Position numbers and translations under genes: made by a program | Part shown: positions 1 to 8,209 of the stretch, one piece after another | Position numbering within the stretch: the first letter of the stretch is position 1 | Layout of the letters: every line of letters begins with the position of its first letter | Notes under the pieces: generated by a model | Told to the model about the DNA's origin: nothing | Database searches by the model: none | What the model saw: only the letters and a program-made list of their open reading frames with translations | Source of the DNA: Citrobacter telavivensis | Lineage (GTDB): Bacteria > Pseudomonadota > Gammaproteobacteria > Enterobacterales > Enterobacteriaceae | DNA: 64,000 bases | Reading direction: 5' to 3' | Assembly: GCA_009363175.1 (NCBI GenBank) | Contig: CP045205.1 | Span: forward strand, 2,170,001 to 2,234,000

Positions 1-227
1 TTGGCGGTCTGCTGCTGTTTGTCATCGGCGGGAAAGTGGTTTGGGCCACCGGTTTTGTCATGCTGATCGGTCAATTTCTCGGGGCGCGAATGGGTTCCCG
101 ACTGGTACTGAGCAAAGGACAAAAGCTGATTCGCCCGATGATCGTCATTGTCTCGGCGGTGATGAGCATGAAACTTCTTTATGATAACCATGGACAGGAG
201 ATTCTCCACTGGCTGGGGATGAATTAA
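1..227 (+). CDS. yfcA: YfcA, TauE/SafE-family membrane protein (3' end only)
   Basis: C-terminal part of an inner-membrane permease of the TauE/SafE (DUF81) family; the 5' end lies outside the window. The frame is open from base 3 and ends at TAA 225-227. About 74 residues are visible: a glycine- and valine-rich membrane segment, a basic stretch (LSKGQKLIRP) and a last hydrophobic helix before the end HWLGMN. It matches the end of E. coli YfcA as I remember it, and the next gene is epmC as in E. coli. The family is thought to move sulfur compounds or organic anions; the substrate of YfcA is unknown. The stop overlaps the epmC start by one base (TAATG), so the two are probably translationally coupled. 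Confidence 0.9.
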   Translation, partial: GGLLLFVIGGKVVWATGFVMLIGQFLGARMGSRLVLSKGQKLIRPMIVIVSAVMSMKLLYDNHGQEILHWLGMN

Positions 228-775
228 TGAACAGTACGCACCGCTACGAACAGTTGATTGACATTTTTAACGGCTGCTTTGCCGATGATTTTAATACCCG
301 TCTGATTAAAGGCGACGACGAACCGATCTATCTTCCTGCTGATGCAGAGATCCCGTATCACCGGATTGTCTTTGCGCACGGTTTTTACGCCAGCGCATTG
401 CATGAGATTTCGCACTGGTGCATTGCCGGAAAGGCGCGCCGCGAGCTGGTGGATTTCGGTTACTGGTATTGTCCGGACGGTCGAGATGCGGCGACGCAGG
501 GTCAGTTTGAAGATGTAGAAGTGAAACCGCAGGCGTTTGACTGGTTGTTCTGCGTGGCGGCGGGGTATCCGTTTAACGTCAGTTGCGACAACCTGGAAGG
601 CGATTTTGAACCAGACCGCGTGGTGTTCCAGCGTCGGGTTCATGCACAGGTGATGGTGTATCTGGAGAACGGCATTCCCGAACGTCCGGCGCGATTCATT
701 AAGGCATTACAGAATTATTATCACACGCCTGAACTTACGGCGGAACAGTTCCCGTGGCCAGAAGCGCTCAACTGA
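227..775 (+). CDS. epmC: Elongation factor P hydroxylase EpmC (YfcM)
   Basis: 182 residues, the same length as E. coli EpmC. In E. coli it hydroxylates the beta-lysyl-lysine side chain of elongation factor P, the last step after EpmA and EpmB. The sequence shows the family core with a histidine pair in HEISHWCIAGKARRE (about residues 59-73), probable metal ligands, followed by a conserved YWYCPDGRDA block. The ATG overlaps the yfcA stop by one base. yfcL follows 31 bases downstream with its own ribosome-binding site (AGGAAAGA). Confidence 0.95.
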   Translation: MNSTHRYEQLIDIFNGCFADDFNTRLIKGDDEPIYLPADAEIPYHRIVFAHGFYASALHEISHWCIAGKARRELVDFGYWYCPDGRDAATQGQFEDVEVKPQAFDWLFCVAAGYPFNVSCDNLEGDFEPDRVVFQRRVHAQVMVYLENGIPERPARFIKALQNYYHTPELTAEQFPWPEALN

Positions 776-806
776 AGCCAGCGCCACGTTACAATGAGGA
801 AAGAAG

Positions 807-1082
807 ATGATCGCGGAGTTTGAATCACGCATTCTGGCATTAATCGATGACATGGTAGAGCATGCAAGCGATGATGAGCTGTTTGCCAGTGGGTATTTGC
901 GTGGCCACCTGACGTTAGCCGTTGCAGAACTGGAAGGTACAGATGACCATTCTGCTCAGGCCGTCTATGCCAACGTCACCCGCAGCCTGGAAAACGCTAT
1001 CGGTGCCGGTGAGTTGTCGCCGCGCGATCAGGCGTTAGTGAAAGAGATGTGGGACACGCTGTTCGAGAAAGCAGTGCAATAA
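807..1082 (+). CDS. yfcL: YfcL family protein
   Basis: 91 residues, small and acidic, without signal peptide or membrane segment. It matches E. coli YfcL closely (for example ELFASGYLRGHLTLA and GAGELSPRDQALV). I know of no established function. It follows epmC at 31 bases, and the ATG is preceded by GAGGAAAGAAG. A REP-like hairpin sits directly after its stop, between it and the convergent mnmC gene. Confidence 0.9.
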   Translation: MIAEFESRILALIDDMVEHASDDELFASGYLRGHLTLAVAELEGTDDHSAQAVYANVTRSLENAIGAGELSPRDQALVKEMWDTLFEKAVQ

Positions 1083-1091
1083 TCACGATAA

Positions 1092-1124
1092 CGCCATCCG
1101 GCCTGGTTAACTTGCCGGATGGCG
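1092..1124. repeat. REP-type hairpin between yfcL and mnmC
   Basis: Perfect inverted repeat CGCCATCCGGC (1092-1102) and GCCGGATGGCG (1114-1124) with an 11-base loop. It has the REP/PU core. It lies between the ends of two convergent genes and may stop transcription from both sides or protect mRNA 3' ends. Confidence 0.8.
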
Positions 1125-1131
1125 CGTCTGT

Positions 1132-3144
1132 TCATCCCATCGGTGTTTTAACCGCTTTCCCTTTCAACAATTTCCGCACCCATAAACGATTTGGATTTAA
1201 TGCTGCCAGCGTGGCGGCATCCATCGGCATCGGTTCATTACTCATTTGTGAAGCCAGTATTTCTGCGCACAGGGGCGCGGAGCACAGCCCGCGGGAACCC
1301 AGCGCACCCAGCATAAATAAATCGTCATACACCGGCGCATTTGCCGCGCCCGCTTTGTTGTCGGCTAAATCGGCGTACTGCACCAGTGTGGCAGCGTAGT
1401 CCGGAACGCTTCCCACCATCGGCAAATGATCGCGGGTGGCGCAGCGCACGCCGCTGCGCGCCGCGTTGTCGCTGACATCGACCTCTTTGGCCCATTCCGC
1501 CGCCGGGAAGCAGTCAATCAAGCGCTGTCGATTTTGCTGCTGATCGTCTTCCCGATACTGCGTCTCTTCGCTGCCGCGATGGTAGCTGGCACCGATACAG
1601 TGCTGCTGATTAGCCGGGTTCTGCGGCGTGAGATAACCGTCATAGCACAGCACCTGACGAATCTTACAAAGCGCTGGCTTGGTCGGAATATGGCTGACCT
1701 GGCCGGCGACAGCGTAGACGGGCAACGGTTGTGTCTGCGTAAAATGGTTAATCTGATGACCGTTAGCCAGTACCACCACGGCATGTTCAGCGCAATTACC
1801 GTGCGTAAACTGCAAATTCCAGCCGGATGCAGACTGATTAAGTGCCGCCAGCGAATGCTGATAGTGACAGCGTAATCCCTGTTTTTCAGCAAGCAGAAGC
1901 ACGGCGGCGGTTAATTGCGCCGGGCACAGCCAGCCGCCCAGAGGATACGTCACGCCGCCACAATCGGTATCGACGCCGGTAAGACGTCGCGCCTGTTCAG
2001 CAGCAACGGCGTTCGCCAGCGCTGACGGTAAATCCAGCGACAGCATCTGCGCGATTTTCTGCTGACTCTTGTCGTCCCAGCCCAGTTGCGTGACGCCACA
2101 CCAGTCGTGATCGAACCTGACGGGCAGGGCGTCATAGAGACGACGGGCAAACGTAAACGCGGCGGGGAAAAAGAGGTTTATTGCCGCATCGTGTTTGCTG
2201 AGAAGAGGGTAGAGCGCCCCCTGACGGTTGCCGGACGCGCCCTGAGCGGGTTTATCATCCGCGCAATAGAGCGTGACCTGCCAACCGCGGCGCAACAGCG
2301 CCAGCGAAAGCAGCGCGCTGGCAATCCCGCCGCCAATGAGGGCAACCTCGCGTTTTTCACTGCCCTGACGGGAAAACCACGGCATTGATGCTGGCAGCGC
2401 GGGAGCGTGTTCCATCACGCCGCGCAGCATCTCGCGCTTGCGCCCAAAGCCTTTGCATTTCTGCATGGTAAAACCGGCTTCCTGTAAACCGCGACGGACA
2501 AATCCGGCAGACGTAAAGGTCGCCAGCGTACCACCCGGCCGAGCCAGTCTCGCCATCGCGTTAAACAGCGTTGGCGTCCACATGTCCGGGTTTTTGGCCG
2601 GGGCGAAGCCGTCAAGAAACCAGGCGTCGACTTTTTGATTCAGACTATCGTCAAGTTGATTGGTGAGTTCATTGATATCGCCAAACCAGAGATCGAGCGT
2701 GACGCGTCCTTCATCCAGCAGCAGACGGTGGCAACCCGCCAGCGGTAACGGCCACTGGGCCTGAAGCTGTCCGGCAAATTCAGCCAACTCCGGCCAGTGC
2801 TGATGTGCCGCCGTGAGATCGTCGCGGGTCAGCGGAAATTTTTCAAAACTGATGAAATGTAATCTTTGTAGCGTAGCCTCGGGCTGAGTGGCGCGAAATT
2901 CAGCAAACGCCTGCCAGAGCGTGAGAAAGTTCAGACCGGTGCCGAAACCGCTCTCCGCCACCACAAACAGCGGGTGAGAATGTTTTGCAAAACGTTCTGT
3001 GATTCGGTTGCCGCCGAGGAAGACATAGCGCGTCTCTTCCAGACCGTTGTCGTTGGAAAAGTAGACGTCGTCAAAATCTCGGGAAACAGGTGTACCCTCA
3101 GCGTTGAATTCGAGGTTGGCGGGTTGTATAGCGTATTGTTTCAC
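1132..3144 (-). CDS. mnmC: Bifunctional tRNA wobble-uridine modification enzyme MnmC
   Basis: 670 residues. It completes mnm5s2U34 synthesis in tRNA. The C-terminal FAD oxidase removes the carboxymethyl group from cmnm5U, and the N-terminal SAM-dependent methyltransferase methylates the product. The N-terminal domain (about 1-240) shows VVAESGFGTGLNFLTLWQ (SAM site) and AWFLDGFAPAKNPDMW. The C-terminal domain begins near 268 with the dinucleotide fold ALIGGGIASALLSLALLRRG. I start it at GTG 3144, where E. coli MnmC begins; the open frame extends 20 codons further upstream but those codons do not resemble the family. Convergent with yfcL. Confidence 0.95.
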   Translation of the reverse strand: MKQYAIQPANLEFNAEGTPVSRDFDDVYFSNDNGLEETRYVFLGGNRITERFAKHSHPLFVVAESGFGTGLNFLTLWQAFAEFRATQPEATLQRLHFISFEKFPLTRDDLTAAHQHWPELAEFAGQLQAQWPLPLAGCHRLLLDEGRVTLDLWFGDINELTNQLDDSLNQKVDAWFLDGFAPAKNPDMWTPTLFNAMARLARPGGTLATFTSAGFVRRGLQEAGFTMQKCKGFGRKREMLRGVMEHAPALPASMPWFSRQGSEKREVALIGGGIASALLSLALLRRGWQVTLYCADDKPAQGASGNRQGALYPLLSKHDAAINLFFPAAFTFARRLYDALPVRFDHDWCGVTQLGWDDKSQQKIAQMLSLDLPSALANAVAAEQARRLTGVDTDCGGVTYPLGGWLCPAQLTAAVLLLAEKQGLRCHYQHSLAALNQSASGWNLQFTHGNCAEHAVVVLANGHQINHFTQTQPLPVYAVAGQVSHIPTKPALCKIRQVLCYDGYLTPQNPANQQHCIGASYHRGSEETQYREDDQQQNRQRLIDCFPAAEWAKEVDVSDNAARSGVRCATRDHLPMVGSVPDYAATLVQYADLADNKAGAANAPVYDDLFMLGALGSRGLCSAPLCAEILASQMSNEPMPMDAATLAALNPNRLWVRKLLKGKAVKTPMG

Positions 3145-3219
3145 GTAAGTTACTCGTCTGACAGGCAGTGTCACGATCTTAGCGATGTGTGCCAGGCGGC
3201 GCAAATTTCAGTACAAATT

Positions 3220-3236
3220 GGCTGATCGGACTTGTT
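3220..3236 (+). promoter_or_regulatory. Putative FadR site upstream of fabB
   Basis: GGCTGATCGGACTTGTT matches the FadR consensus AGCTGGTCCGACNTGTT at all but three bases. FadR activates fabB in E. coli from just upstream of the promoter, which is where this site lies. It ends two bases before the FabR palindrome. Confidence 0.7.
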
Positions 3237-3238
3237 CG

Positions 3239-3254
3239 GCGTACAAGTGTACGC
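3239..3254. promoter_or_regulatory. FabR operator upstream of fabB
   Basis: Perfect palindrome GCGTACA-AG-TGTACGC, matching the FabR motif known from E. coli fabA and fabB. FabR represses fabB in response to the ratio of unsaturated to saturated acyl chains. A likely -10 element TACTAT (3274-3279) follows, so the site lies over or near the -35 region. Confidence 0.8.
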
Positions 3255-3301
3255 TATTGTGCCAATCGAAACTTACTATAGTGCGATTACAGAGGTATTG
3301 A

Positions 3302-4519
3302 ATGAAACGTGCAGTGATTACTGGCTTGGGCATCGTTTCCAGCATCGGTAATAACCAGCAGGAAGTCCTGGCATCTCTGCGTGAAGGACGTTCAGGGATC
3401 ACTTTTTCTGACGAGTTTAAAGATGCAGGAATGCGTAGCCACGTATGGGGCAACGTCAAACTGGACACCACTGGTTTGATCGACCGTAAGGTGGTTCGTT
3501 TCATGAACGATGCCTCTATTTATGCCTATCTCTCCATGCGAGAAGCGATTGCAGATGCAGGCCTGAGTGAAGACGCGTATCAGAACAACCCGCGCGTTGG
3601 TCTGATTGCCGGTTCCGGCGGCTCTTCCAAAGCGCAGGTATTCGGTGCTGACGCAATGCGTAGTCCGCGTGGCCTGAAAGCGGTTGGCCCGTATGTGGTC
3701 ACCAAAGCGATGGGCTCCGCAGTTTCTGCCTGCCTCGCAACACCGTTCAAAATTCACGGCGTAAACTACTCAATCAGCTCCGCCTGTGCGACCTCCGCAC
3801 ACTGCATCGGTAATGCGGTCGAGCAGATCCAACTGGGCAAACAGGACATCGTATTTGCGGGCGGCGGCGAAGAACTGGGCTGGGAAATGGCCTGTGAGTT
3901 CGACGCGATGGGCGCACTGTCCACCAAATATAATGACCAGCCTTCTAAAGCTTCTCGTACCTATGACGCGCACCGTGACGGTTTTGTTATCGCTGGCGGC
4001 GGCGGTATGGTGGTGGTTGAAGAACTGGAACACGCGCTGGCGCGTGGAGCCCATATCTACGCGGAAATCGTGGGCTACGGCGCGACGTCTGATGGCGCTG
4101 ACATGGTGGCTCCGTCTGGTGAAGGCGCGGTGCGCTGCATGCAGATGGCGATGCACGGCGTTGATACTCCAATCGACTACCTGAACTCCCACGGTACCTC
4201 TACGCCAGTGGGTGACGTGAAAGAACTGGGTGCGATTCGCGAAGTGTTTGGCGATAACAGCCCGGCTATCTCCGCGACCAAAGCGATGACCGGTCACTCT
4301 CTGGGCGCTGCTGGCGTACAGGAAGCGATTTACTCTCTGCTGATGCTGGAACACGGCTTTGTCGCACCAAGCATCAACATCGAAGAGATGGACGAGCAGG
4401 CTGCCGGTCTGAACATTGTGACCGAAACTCTCGATCGTGAACTGACCACCGTTATGTCCAACAGCTTCGGTTTCGGCGGTACCAACGCCACGCTGGTGAT
4501 GCGTAAACTGAAAGCGTAA
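3302..4519 (+). CDS. fabB: 3-oxoacyl-[acyl-carrier-protein] synthase I FabB
   Basis: 405 residues, one fewer than E. coli FabB because the segment after GLIAGSGG is a residue shorter. It condenses malonyl-ACP with acyl-ACP and is needed to elongate the cis-unsaturated intermediates. The Cys-His-His triad of KAS I is intact: Cys162 in SSACATSAH, His297 in NSHGTSTPVGD and His332 in MTGHSLGAAG. The glycine-rich end NSFGFGGTNATLV is present. FadR and FabR sites precede it and a strong terminator follows, so it looks like a single-gene unit. Confidence 0.98.
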   Translation: MKRAVITGLGIVSSIGNNQQEVLASLREGRSGITFSDEFKDAGMRSHVWGNVKLDTTGLIDRKVVRFMNDASIYAYLSMREAIADAGLSEDAYQNNPRVGLIAGSGGSSKAQVFGADAMRSPRGLKAVGPYVVTKAMGSAVSACLATPFKIHGVNYSISSACATSAHCIGNAVEQIQLGKQDIVFAGGGEELGWEMACEFDAMGALSTKYNDQPSKASRTYDAHRDGFVIAGGGGMVVVEELEHALARGAHIYAEIVGYGATSDGADMVAPSGEGAVRCMQMAMHGVDTPIDYLNSHGTSTPVGDVKELGAIREVFGDNSPAISATKAMTGHSLGAAGVQEAIYSLLMLEHGFVAPSINIEEMDEQAAGLNIVTETLDRELTTVMSNSFGFGGTNATLVMRKLKA

Positions 4520-4536
4520 GTGACTTTCTTAATAAG

Positions 4537-4565
4537 AAGGGGAGCCCGATTGCTCCCCTTTTTTG
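4537..4565 (+). terminator. Rho-independent terminator after fabB
   Basis: Stem AAGGGGAGC (4537-4545) with GCTCCCCTT (4552-4560), six-base loop, then a T run. It starts 17 bases after the fabB stop. Confidence 0.93.
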
Positions 4566-4726
4566 TTTCGTTGACAAAATGCATGCGTAGCAGGCAGACT
4601 TCAGGCCCATCATTATCTTCTGGATAATGCGTAAGCGTTTGACGTTATCCAACGCACCTTAATCCTGACGGTCAGGTGGAGGGGGCGTGGCAATTCCTCG
4701 CCTTACTCTGCATTCTGGAGTAACGC

Positions 4727-5905
4727 ATGACAGCAGTAACCCATAAAGAAAAAACATCTGCAGCGAACACATCGCTTTTTCGCATCGCTTTTGCGGTCTT
4801 TTTGACCTACATGACGGTCGGCTTGCCGCTACCCGTTATTCCACTTTTTGTCCACCATGAGCTGGGCTATGGCAATACGATGGTTGGTATCGCCGTGGGA
4901 ATTCAGTTTCTGGCTACCGTCTTAACACGCGGTTATTCCGGGCGACTTGCCGATCAGTACGGTGCCAAACGTTCTGCGCTTCAGGGGATGTTCGCCTGCG
5001 CGCTGGCGGGCGGCGCGTGGCTACTGGCGGCGCTGTTACCCGTTTCTGAACCGATCAAATTCGCATTATTGATAGTCGGACGTCTGATCCTCGGCTTTGG
5101 TGAAAGCCAGTTGCTCACCGGCACGCTGACCTGGGGACTGGGCCTGGTGGGGCCTGCACGTTCCGGCAAGGTGATGTCGTGGAACGGGATGGCGATTTAC
5201 GTTGCGCTGGCTGCAGGCGCGCCGCTGGGGCTGCTCATCCACAGCCATTTTGGTTTTGCGGGTCTTGCGGGCACGACAATGGCGTTACCGCTGCTGGCAT
5301 GGGCGTTTAACGGAACGGTGCGTAAAGTACCTGCTCATACGGGCGAGCGCCCCTCGCTGTGGAGCGTGGTGGGGCTTATCTGGAAACCGGGTCTGGGCCT
5401 CGCGTTGCAAGGTGTCGGATTTGCCGTTATCGGCACTTTTATCTCTCTCTATTTTGCCAGTCACGGTTGGGCGATGGCCGGCTTTACGCTGACCGCGTTT
5501 GGCGGGGCCTTTGTCATTATGCGCGTGCTGTTTGGCTGGATGCCGGACCGCTTTGGTGGGGTCAAGGTGGCTATCGCTTCCCTGCTGATAGAGACCGTTG
5601 GACTGATACTGCTCTGGCTGGCACCGACGGCGTGGTTTGCGCTGCTCGGGGCGGCATTAACCGGGGCCGGGTGTTCGCTAATCTTCCCGGCGCTCGGCGT
5701 TGAAGTGGTGAAACGCGTACCGTCGCAGGTTCGCGGTACCGCACTGGGGGGATACGCCGCATTTCAGGATATCTCTTACGCGGTCACCGGCCCGCTGGCG
5801 GGGTTGCTTGCCACGTCCTGTGGCTATCAATCTGTATTTCTTGCCGGAGCGATTTCGGCGGTACTGGGGATTGTGGTGACGCTGTTGTCGTTTCGCCGGG
5901 GCTAG
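4727..5905 (+). CDS. yfcJ: YfcJ, major facilitator superfamily transporter
   Basis: 392 residues, the length of E. coli YfcJ. The translation is hydrophobic throughout and consistent with 12 membrane helices. It carries the MFS loop 2-3 signature (GRLADQYGAKRSA near residue 71) and its echo in the second half (GWMPDRFGGVKVA). It was assigned to the arabinose-efflux-like branch in E. coli, but the substrate is unknown. The ATG is preceded by CTGGAG. Its 3' end overlaps the convergent flk gene by four bases. Confidence 0.92.
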   Translation: MTAVTHKEKTSAANTSLFRIAFAVFLTYMTVGLPLPVIPLFVHHELGYGNTMVGIAVGIQFLATVLTRGYSGRLADQYGAKRSALQGMFACALAGGAWLLAALLPVSEPIKFALLIVGRLILGFGESQLLTGTLTWGLGLVGPARSGKVMSWNGMAIYVALAAGAPLGLLIHSHFGFAGLAGTTMALPLLAWAFNGTVRKVPAHTGERPSLWSVVGLIWKPGLGLALQGVGFAVIGTFISLYFASHGWAMAGFTLTAFGGAFVIMRVLFGWMPDRFGGVKVAIASLLIETVGLILLWLAPTAWFALLGAALTGAGCSLIFPALGVEVVKRVPSQVRGTALGGYAAFQDISYAVTGPLAGLLATSCGYQSVFLAGAISAVLGIVVTLLSFRRG

Positions 5906-6906
5906 ATGACCAGCCAGAACACCAGTAACGCGATCAGCAGGGCGATAAACAACAGTCCGGGACGCGCGGTGAACGATCGCAGCGTCTCAATAAACGGTGC
6001 AAACGGACTGTAAATCGGCTGAATGTGGCGTGGATCGGTGAATTCCCGATCGCGCTCAACGCGCTTGAGGAAGATCTGATTCAGGAGGTCCTGTACCTGG
6101 GCGGTGGTGAGCACGGTTTGCGGTTGGAGCTGCCCGTTCTGCTGGGCGTAATCTTTCAAACTGGCCAGCTCGTCGGCTTCCAGCGGTTGCTTAAGCGCCG
6201 CCTGTAGCGATTGCAGAGTGGGAGCATGTTGCAGACTGAGGGTCTGACGCGCCTGTAGCCAGGTCGCCAGATGGGTGAAATGTTTTGCCGGGATCAGCTC
6301 ACCGCTTTTCACGCCAGAGAGTTCCAGCATCGATTGCCAGATAAGCTTGCCGGATTCCCCCGTGGCGGCGGCCAGTTTAGTCACCAACTGATTTAACGTA
6401 TTGTGTTCGGCTGGCATCAGCGGGCGATCGGTTGCCGGACGCTGTTGCGGCTGCGGGATCGACAACTGCCCCTGCTGTAAAAGCGTCAGTACGTTCTTAA
6501 GCTGTTCCGGTTTGAGTTGACTGAGCGCCGTTTGTCCGTACTGCTGGCGAATAAAATCGCTCACTGCCTGGCGGTTATTCCCCTGACTCAGCAATTCCGT
6601 CAACTGTGAAAGTACCTGACGGTTGGCATGATTCTGTTGGGCTACGCCAAGACGCTGGCTGAGATTTTGCTCCGCCGCAGGGAAATGACGTGACAGTAGC
6701 GGAGTGTCGCTTTTCACTCCAAGATCGTGCTTCATGCCGGCCCACACTTCCGCACTTTGCTGTTGCGTCAGTGAAATCAGGCGGGTTATCAGTCGTTCCA
6801 GTACGGTCCGCTGTTGCGTGGAGAGCGGTTGTTCGCCCGCCGTGGATACCGCAGGTTGCCCTTCGCCGGGAGGGTGCGCGGGAGTACCGGAAATAGGTTG
6901 CATCAT
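5902..6906 (-). CDS. flk: Flagellar regulator Flk
   Basis: 334 residues. Flk is a membrane-anchored protein that in Salmonella couples flagellar ring assembly to the hook-length/secretion switch and prevents early FlgM export. Most of the protein is glutamine-rich and soluble. A single C-terminal membrane segment (LLFIALLIALLVFWLVI) provides a tail anchor with the N-terminus in the cytoplasm. I start at ATG 6906, five bases after AAGGAT and aligned with the E. coli start; a GTG at 6909 and an ATG at 6903 are possible. It shares a roughly 100-bp divergent promoter region with pdxB. Confidence 0.9.
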   Translation of the reverse strand: MMQPISGTPAHPPGEGQPAVSTAGEQPLSTQQRTVLERLITRLISLTQQQSAEVWAGMKHDLGVKSDTPLLSRHFPAAEQNLSQRLGVAQQNHANRQVLSQLTELLSQGNNRQAVSDFIRQQYGQTALSQLKPEQLKNVLTLLQQGQLSIPQPQQRPATDRPLMPAEHNTLNQLVTKLAAATGESGKLIWQSMLELSGVKSGELIPAKHFTHLATWLQARQTLSLQHAPTLQSLQAALKQPLEADELASLKDYAQQNGQLQPQTVLTTAQVQDLLNQIFLKRVERDREFTDPRHIQPIYSPFAPFIETLRSFTARPGLLFIALLIALLVFWLVI

Positions 6907-7006
6907 CACTTATCCTTAAACCATCAATCTTAGCAAAGTATGCCTGGCGGCCAGATTATGGCACACTTGCCCGGTTAACTCTCGTTCTCAAACAGGTACG
7001 ACAGAC

Positions 7007-8143
7007 GTGAAAATTCTCGTTGATGAAAATATGCCTTATGCCCGCGAATTGTTTAGCCGTCTGGGCGAGGTCAAAGCGGTTCCTGGGCGCCCCATCCCTG
7101 TCGCTGAACTGGATGATGCCGACGCGTTAATGGTGCGTTCTGTCACCAAAGTGAACGCGTCATTGCTGGAGGGAAAGGCCATCAAGTTCGTTGGTACCGC
7201 AACTGCCGGCACCGATCATGTGGATGAGGACTGGCTTAAGCAGGCGGGAATCGGATTTTCAGCAGCGCCTGGCTGTAACGCCATTGCGGTGGTGGAGTAT
7301 GTTTTCTCTTCGCTGCTGATGCTGGCGGAGCGTGACGGATTCGCATTGCGCGATCGTACCGTCGGGATTGTTGGCGTGGGTAACGTCGGGGGGCGCCTGC
7401 AGGCTCGGCTGGAAGCGCTGGGGATCCGTACGTTGTTATGCGATCCACCGCGCGCGGATCGTGGAGACGAGGGCGATTTTCGCTCGCTTGATGAGCTGGT
7501 ACAGGAAGCCGATGTCCTGACCTTCCACACGCCGCTGTTTAAAGAAGGGCCATACAAAACGCACCATCTGGTCGATGAGGCGCTGATTGGTCGCCTGAAA
7601 CCGGGCAGCATTCTGATTAATGCCTGTCGCGGCGCGGTGGTTGATAACGCCGCGCTGCTGGCGCGCCTTAACGCCGGGCAGGCGCTGAGCGTGGTCCTGG
7701 ATGTCTGGGAAGGTGAACCGGATCTGAATGTCGAGCTGTTGAACAAGATCGATATTGGCACGGCGCACATTGCGGGCTACACGCTGGAAGGCAAGGCGCG
7801 CGGCACCACGCAGGTTTTTGAAGCCTGGAGCAAATTTATTGGTCGCGAGCAGCATGTCGCGCTGGATACCCTGCTGCCAGCGCCGGAATTTGGCCGCATT
7901 ACGCTGCATGGACCGTTGGATCAGCCGACGCTGAAAAGACTGGTGCATTTGGTGTATGATGTGCGCCGCGACGATGCGCTACTGCGCAACGTTGCCGGAA
8001 TACCGGGTGAATTTGATAAACTGCGCAAAAATTATCTCGAGCGCCGTGAATGGTCCTCACTGTACGTGATGTGCGACGACGCGGATGCGGCGGCGTTACT
8101 GTGTAAACTGGGTTTTAACGCGGTTCATCACCCGACACGTTAA
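7007..8143 (+). CDS. pdxB: Erythronate-4-phosphate dehydrogenase PdxB
   Basis: 378 residues. It oxidises 4-phosphoerythronate to 2-oxo-3-hydroxy-4-phosphobutanoate, the second step of the DXP-dependent pyridoxal 5'-phosphate pathway. It belongs to the D-2-hydroxyacid dehydrogenases. The NAD fold GIVGVGNVGGRLQARL starts at 120, and the catalytic residues are Arg208 (NACRGAVVD), Glu237 (DVWEGEP) and His254 (HIAGYTLEG). The C-terminal dimerisation domain ends LGFNAVHHPTR. The start is GTG. usg and truA follow in the same direction, as in E. coli. Confidence 0.97.
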   Translation: MKILVDENMPYARELFSRLGEVKAVPGRPIPVAELDDADALMVRSVTKVNASLLEGKAIKFVGTATAGTDHVDEDWLKQAGIGFSAAPGCNAIAVVEYVFSSLLMLAERDGFALRDRTVGIVGVGNVGGRLQARLEALGIRTLLCDPPRADRGDEGDFRSLDELVQEADVLTFHTPLFKEGPYKTHHLVDEALIGRLKPGSILINACRGAVVDNAALLARLNAGQALSVVLDVWEGEPDLNVELLNKIDIGTAHIAGYTLEGKARGTTQVFEAWSKFIGREQHVALDTLLPAPEFGRITLHGPLDQPTLKRLVHLVYDVRRDDALLRNVAGIPGEFDKLRKNYLERREWSSLYVMCDDADAAALLCKLGFNAVHHPTR

Positions 8144-8156
8144 TGTCTTCTTAATG

Positions 8157-8182
8157 CTCCCTGACGAATAATCGGCAGGGAG
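8157..8182 (+). other. Hairpin between pdxB and usg
   Basis: CTCCCTG (8157-8163) pairs perfectly with CAGGGAG (8176-8182) around a 12-base loop, followed by GCTTATGCTTTT. It could slow or partly stop transcription between pdxB and usg, but the T run is poor. Confidence 0.35.
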
Positions 8183-8209
8183 GCTTATGCTTTTCTGGAG
8201 TAAACCACC

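Noticed and set aside
3145..3204. 20-codon N-terminal extension of MnmC
   Set aside because: Not conserved with E. coli MnmC; GTG 3144 fits the family start.
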